DNA of 9,769 nt from Novosphingobium sp. UBA1948 (GTDB taxonomy: Bacteria; Pseudomonadota; Alphaproteobacteria; Sphingomonadales; Sphingomonadaceae), in NCBI GenBank assembly GCA_002336765.1, contig DDES01000079.1, forward strand, positions 1 to 9,769, read 5' to 3'. Numbering within the stretch: the first letter of the stretch is position 1; every line of letters begins with the position of its first letter. Positions 6,657 to 9,769 of the stretch are shown piece after piece. The notes beneath the pieces were generated by a model, which had not been told where the DNA came from, did no database searches, and worked only from the letters and a program-made list of their open reading frames with translations. Position numbers and translations under genes: made by a program.

Positions 6657-8414
6657 TCAATCGTCGATGGTGCGACGGAAGGTTTCAGGCAGGAAGAACA
6701 GCCCGATTACCACCGTGGCGGCAGCCACCGCGACGGGATAGACGAAGCCCGAGTAGATGTCGCCCTTGGCGGCCACGATGGCGAAGCCGATGGCGGGCAG
6801 CAGCCCCCCCAGCCAGCCGTTGCCGATGTGATAGGGCAGCGACATGGACGAGTAGCGGATGCGGCTGGGGAAGAGTTCGACCAGCATGGCGGCAATCGGA
6901 CCATAGACCATGGTGACGAGCAGCACGAGGTAGAACAGGATACCCACAACCTTGGGCTTGTTGATCTGCGCCGGATCGGCCTTCAGCGGATAGCCGACCT
7001 TCGAGAGTTCACCCGGGACAGCTTCCTTGGCTTCAACGGCAGGCTTGTCACCCTTGGCAGGCTCGGCCTTCACGGCAGGCTTGCCCAGAACGGCACCGGA
7101 GAAAGCGGCAATCGCCTTCTTCTTGTCGTCGCCGGTCACAACCTTCGGATCGGGCGCGGTGATGGTGGTCGCGCCGATGGTGATGGTGGCAACAGTGCCC
7201 TGCGGGGCTTCGACGTTGGTGTAGTTGATGCCGGCCTTGGCCATCACGTTCTTCACGATATCGCACGAGGTCGTGTCGAACTTGTTGGCGCCCACGGGGT
7301 CGAACTGCGATGAGCATTCACCCGGATAGGCGGTCACGGTGATCGGGGCCGAAGCCTGCGCCTGAGCCAGCGCGGGGTTGGCGGCTTCCGACAGGGCGTG
7401 GAAGGCGGGGAACATGGTCAGCGCGCCCAGAGCGCAACCGGCCAGAATGATGGGCTTGCGGCCGACCTTGTCCGACAGCGCGCCGAAGAACAGGAAGAAC
7501 GGCGTACCCAGCAGCAGCGCGATGATGGTCAGCGTGTTGGCGGTCAGACCGTCAACCTTGAGCATCTTTTCGAGGAAGAACATGGCGTAGAGCTGGCCGG
7601 TGTACCAGATCACGGCCTGGCCCATGATGGCGCCGAAGAAAGCGACAAACACGATCTTGAGGTTCTTCCACTCGCCGAAAGCTTCGGTCAGCGGAGCCTT
7701 GGAGTTGGTGCCTTCAGCCTTCATCTTCTGGAACACGGGCGATTCATGCAGCTTCAGACGCAGCCACAGACCAAACGCCAGGAACGGACCCGACAGCAGG
7801 TAGGGAATACGCCAGCCCCATTCCTTGAACGCATCCTCGCCCAGCGACGAGCGGGTAGCGATCACGATCAGCAGCGCCATCGCCAGACCGGCGGTTGCGG
7901 TGATCTGGATCCAGGCGGTGTAGAAACCGCGCTTGTTGTTGGGAGCGTGCTCGGCAACATAGGTGGCCGCGCCACCATATTCACCGCCCAGCGCGAGGCC
8001 CTGGAACATGCGCAGCACCACCAGCATGATCGGGGCGGCAACGCCCGCGGTCTTGTAGGTGGGCAGACAGCCGACGAGGAAGGTCGACAGGCCCATCACG
8101 ACCAGCGTGATGATGAAGGTATAACGACGTCCGAAGGTGTCGCCAATCTTGCCGAACACCAGCGCGCCGAACGGACGCACGATGAAGCCGGCGGCAAACA
8201 CCAGCAGCGCCATGATGAACGAGGTGGTGGGGTTCAGACCGGTCAGGAAGTTGGCAGCAATGATCGCGGCCACCAGACCGTAAAGATAGAAGTCATACCA
8301 CTCGAACACGGTGCCGAGCGACGAGGCAGCGATAATCAGCTTCTCGTCATGGGTTGGTACGTGGTGTTTGGGAAGAGCGGCAAACTCTTCTCCTGACTCA
8401 TGCAATAAGGACAT
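6657..8414 (-). CDS. MFS transporter, metabolite:H+ symporter (MHS) family, with large periplasmic insert
   Basis: This is an inner-membrane proton-coupled carrier of 585 residues, probably for a carboxylate (MHS members carry alpha-ketoglutarate, citrate, shikimate, proline/betaine and others). Landmarks are GTVFEWYDFYLYG in TM1 (about 34-46), the MFS motif A GKIGDTFGRR at 88-97 between TM2 and TM3, RMFQGLALGGEYGGA in TM4 (135-149), and the second motif A GALSDKVGRK at 311-320 between TM8 and TM9. After TM9 (about 321-341), residues 342-487 form an extra hydrophilic region with Cys367 and Cys384 and a Lys/Ala/Pro/Glu repeat. TM10-TM12 follow (VELFPSRIRY, PYHIGNGWLGG, ending LPETFRRTIDD). By the usual topology the insert faces the periplasm. 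MHS proteins without it are about 430-450 residues. Start ATG at 8414 has GGGAGAGG (8420-8427) 5 nt upstream. It follows the porin gene by 73 nt on the same strand. The substrate cannot be read from sequence. Confidence 0.87.
   Translation of the reverse strand: MSLLHESGEEFAALPKHHVPTHDEKLIIAASSLGTVFEWYDFYLYGLVAAIIAANFLTGLNPTTSFIMALLVFAAGFIVRPFGALVFGKIGDTFGRRYTFIITLVVMGLSTFLVGCLPTYKTAGVAAPIMLVVLRMFQGLALGGEYGGAATYVAEHAPNNKRGFYTAWIQITATAGLAMALLIVIATRSSLGEDAFKEWGWRIPYLLSGPFLAFGLWLRLKLHESPVFQKMKAEGTNSKAPLTEAFGEWKNLKIVFVAFFGAIMGQAVIWYTGQLYAMFFLEKMLKVDGLTANTLTIIALLLGTPFFLFFGALSDKVGRKPIILAGCALGALTMFPAFHALSEAANPALAQAQASAPITVTAYPGECSSQFDPVGANKFDTTSCDIVKNVMAKAGINYTNVEAPQGTVATITIGATTITAPDPKVVTGDDKKKAIAAFSGAVLGKPAVKAEPAKGDKPAVEAKEAVPGELSKVGYPLKADPAQINKPKVVGILFYLVLLVTMVYGPIAAMLVELFPSRIRYSSMSLPYHIGNGWLGGLLPAIGFAIVAAKGDIYSGFVYPVAVAAATVVIGLFFLPETFRRTIDD
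7011..7083 (-). repeat. 36-bp-period imperfect direct repeat within the MHS gene
   Basis: The 12-base word ACGGCAGGCTTG occurs at 7036-7047 and 7072-7083, 36 bp apart, so exactly 12 codons. In the protein (about residues 445-468) this gives KPAVKAEPAKGD followed by the related KPAVEAKEAVPG. The in-frame spacing suggests duplication inside a flexible linker of the periplasmic insert. Confidence 0.6.
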
Positions 8415-8443
8415 GACAGCCTCTCCCGTTTTCGTTGGATGGA

Positions 8444-8474
8444 GCGCCTTGCGGGGTCGGGATCCGCAAGGCGC
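8444..8474 (-). other. Intercistronic hairpin between porin and MHS symporter genes
   Basis: Perfect 11-bp arms GCGCCTTGCGG (8444-8454) and CCGCAAGGCGC (8464-8474) enclose a 9-nt loop; the minus-strand RNA adds a G-U pair at 8475/8443. No T-run follows on the minus strand, so full intrinsic termination is unlikely. Lying 14 nt past the porin stop and about 29 nt before the MHS start, it could stabilise the porin mRNA 3' end or attenuate read-through into the transporter gene. Confidence 0.6.
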
Positions 8475-8487
8475 CGTATATCAGGGG

Positions 8488-9769
8488 TTAGAAAGAATAT
8501 TTCGCGGCAAATTCGAAGCGATCAATCGCACCCTTGCCGCCATTGACCAGCTCGCGCTCGCCGTGGCGGTATTCGACGCCCAGATCCACCGCCTTGACCG
8601 GCGAGTAGAACAGGTTGACCGCGCCCGACCAAGCCTTCTTGTTGTAGGCCGCGATGCTGGCCAGCGCGAGGCTCTTGTCGTAATCGACCGACTGGATCGA
8701 GCCCATCACGTTCATGCGCACGGTCGGGCTGAGCGCGACGCGGGCGGCGGCCAGAGCGGCGAAGACCTTCACGTCGGCCAGACTGTTGGTGGTGGGCACA
8801 TAAACCGCATCAGGCGCGAAGTTCACGCCGAGATAACGGCCGATATTCTGGCCATAGGTGGCCAGGAAACGCAGGTCGCTGGTCTTCTTCTCGTTGAGGA
8901 ACAGCTTGCCACCCAGGCTGGCGCCAAAGCCGCTGGCCGTGGCGGCGGCGCCCGTGGCAGCCACTTCGGTGCGGATCTGACGGCCGAGAAGCGCCAGCGA
9001 AACCTCGCCCTTGGGGCCGGTGTGGGCCAGACGCGCGGTGAGATCGGGCAGACGGTCGGTGCCGTTTTCGACCAGAGCGGCGGCACCCAGCGTCGAGGTC
9101 GCGCTTTCGGGGTTCTCCACGGCGACATGCAGCGTGGTGCTCTTGCCCAGCGGGGTCGAGTAACGCACCAGCGGCTGGCGCACGAAGACCACGCCTTCGG
9201 ACGTGCCGAGGAAGTCCGTGGTTTCCGGCAGCGCGCCGGTATACATGAAGGTCGACCAGTCCTGACCGAAGGTAAACTTGTCCACCTGCAGATAGGCGCG
9301 ACGCAGCGCCAGCGTATAGCCGTTGGTCACGCGCTGGCTGCCACCGCCGCTCACGCTCTGCGCCGCGCTCTGCGTGGTCTGGAAGTCGGTTTCGAGGTAA
9401 CCCTTGACCGAGTGGCCGGCCACAGCCGTATCGAGGTTCAGCCACAGACGGGTCTGCTTGGCCGAGAAATCGGTGGCGGTCTGGTTGCGGGTGCCGCCCA
9501 CCGGGATCTGCTGGGGCAGATAGAAGTCGCGGCCCAGCGCGTTGGTGGCAACGGTGCCCTGATCAAAATGGCTGACCGAGGCGTTGAGCTTGAGGAAGCC
9601 ACCGAGCTTGATCGTGCTGCTGCCCGAACGCATCCCTTCGGGGGCGGGCTTCTTCTCGGCGGCGGCCAGCTTCACGCCGGCATCCTTGGCAGCGACCGAA
9701 GCCGACTGGGCAACCTGCGTGGCGGCGGTCGCGCGCTGTTCGGCGACCTGCGCGGTGCGCACGCCCTCG
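8488..9769 (-). CDS. DcaP-like outer-membrane porin (5' end outside window)
   Basis: This is a predicted trimeric beta-barrel channel for small, often acidic, solutes in the outer membrane. 426 residues are visible and the frame is open to the window edge; the signal peptide and true start lie beyond it (the GTG at 9762 is internal). The first ~47 visible residues are Ala/Gln/Lys-rich (QVAEQRATAATQVAQ, AAEKKPAPEG), consistent with the helical N-terminal extension of DcaP proteins. The barrel starts at about residue 50 (STIKLGGFLKLNASVSHF) and shows alternating amphipathic strands, including QTRLWLNLDT, VKGYLETDFQ, LALRRAYLQV and FTFGQDWSTFM. It ends with RFEFAAKYSF, whose C-terminal Phe is the usual outer-membrane assembly signal. 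The segment around FTFGQDWSTFMYTGALPETTDF is typical of the DcaP family. DcaP of Acinetobacter takes dicarboxylates, so a carboxylate substrate shared with the downstream MHS symporter is plausible but inferred. Confidence 0.85.
   Translation of the reverse strand, partial: EGVRTAQVAEQRATAATQVAQSASVAAKDAGVKLAAAEKKPAPEGMRSGSSTIKLGGFLKLNASVSHFDQGTVATNALGRDFYLPQQIPVGGTRNQTATDFSAKQTRLWLNLDTAVAGHSVKGYLETDFQTTQSAAQSVSGGGSQRVTNGYTLALRRAYLQVDKFTFGQDWSTFMYTGALPETTDFLGTSEGVVFVRQPLVRYSTPLGKSTTLHVAVENPESATSTLGAAALVENGTDRLPDLTARLAHTGPKGEVSLALLGRQIRTEVAATGAAATASGFGASLGGKLFLNEKKTSDLRFLATYGQNIGRYLGVNFAPDAVYVPTTNSLADVKVFAALAAARVALSPTVRMNVMGSIQSVDYDKSLALASIAAYNKKAWSGAVNLFYSPVKAVDLGVEYRHGERELVNGGKGAIDRFEFAAKYSF

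Noticed and set aside
7398..8396. 332-codon plus-strand open frame opposite the MHS symporter
   Set aside because: The composition is dominated by Gly/Gln/His/Glu/Arg, with no family motif, and it lies wholly antisense to a well-supported transporter gene.
9760..9762. GTG at 9762 as the porin start codon
   Set aside because: The frame stays open upstream, and a start here would leave an outer-membrane protein without a signal peptide. The gene continues beyond the window.

Overview
The window is a GC-rich, densely coding piece of a bacterial chromosome. The protein families and sequence style (hybrid malic enzyme, DcaP-like porin, MHS-family symporter, PrpE-type acyl-CoA synthetase, secreted M28 and M48 peptidases) suggest an alphaproteobacterium, most likely a sphingomonad such as Novosphingobium. 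That placement is an inference from memory, not from a search. I see no mobile elements, rRNA, tRNA or CRISPR arrays. No gap between genes exceeds about 185 bases.

Layout: (1) Bases 1-2279, plus strand: the 3' part of a malic enzyme (maeB, malic domain plus C-terminal phosphotransacetylase-like domain), whose stop codon overlaps the GTG start of an exported PDZ-M48 metallopeptidase. (2) Bases 2292-3893, minus strand: an exported PA-domain M28 aminopeptidase-like protein, tail to tail with the M48 gene. The space upstream of it holds its candidate promoter, a 20-bp dyad, and a hairpin just past the end of prpE. (3) Bases 4077-6548, minus strand: a GNAT acetyltransferase gene followed after 54 nt by prpE, an AMP-forming propionyl-CoA synthetase. 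(4) Bases 6657-9769, minus strand: a DcaP-type outer-membrane porin (5' end outside the window), an intercistronic hairpin, an MHS-family inner-membrane symporter with a large insert between TM9 and TM10, and a strong intrinsic terminator.

Together, bases 4077-9769 look like a carboxylate uptake and activation segment: porin across the outer membrane, proton symporter across the inner membrane, CoA activation by PrpE, and possibly control of PrpE by the neighbouring GNAT through lysine acetylation of the A10 motif. Malic enzyme is the natural outlet for C4 acids formed from propionate or other organic acids, supplying pyruvate and NADPH. The two secreted metallopeptidases have no obvious link to this theme.

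I did not find a clearly undescribed system. The observations most worth checking are the GNAT-prpE pair, the enlarged periplasmic loop of the symporter with its 36-bp in-frame repeat, the porin/symporter intercistronic hairpin, the maeB-M48 coupling, and the dyad upstream of the M28 gene.
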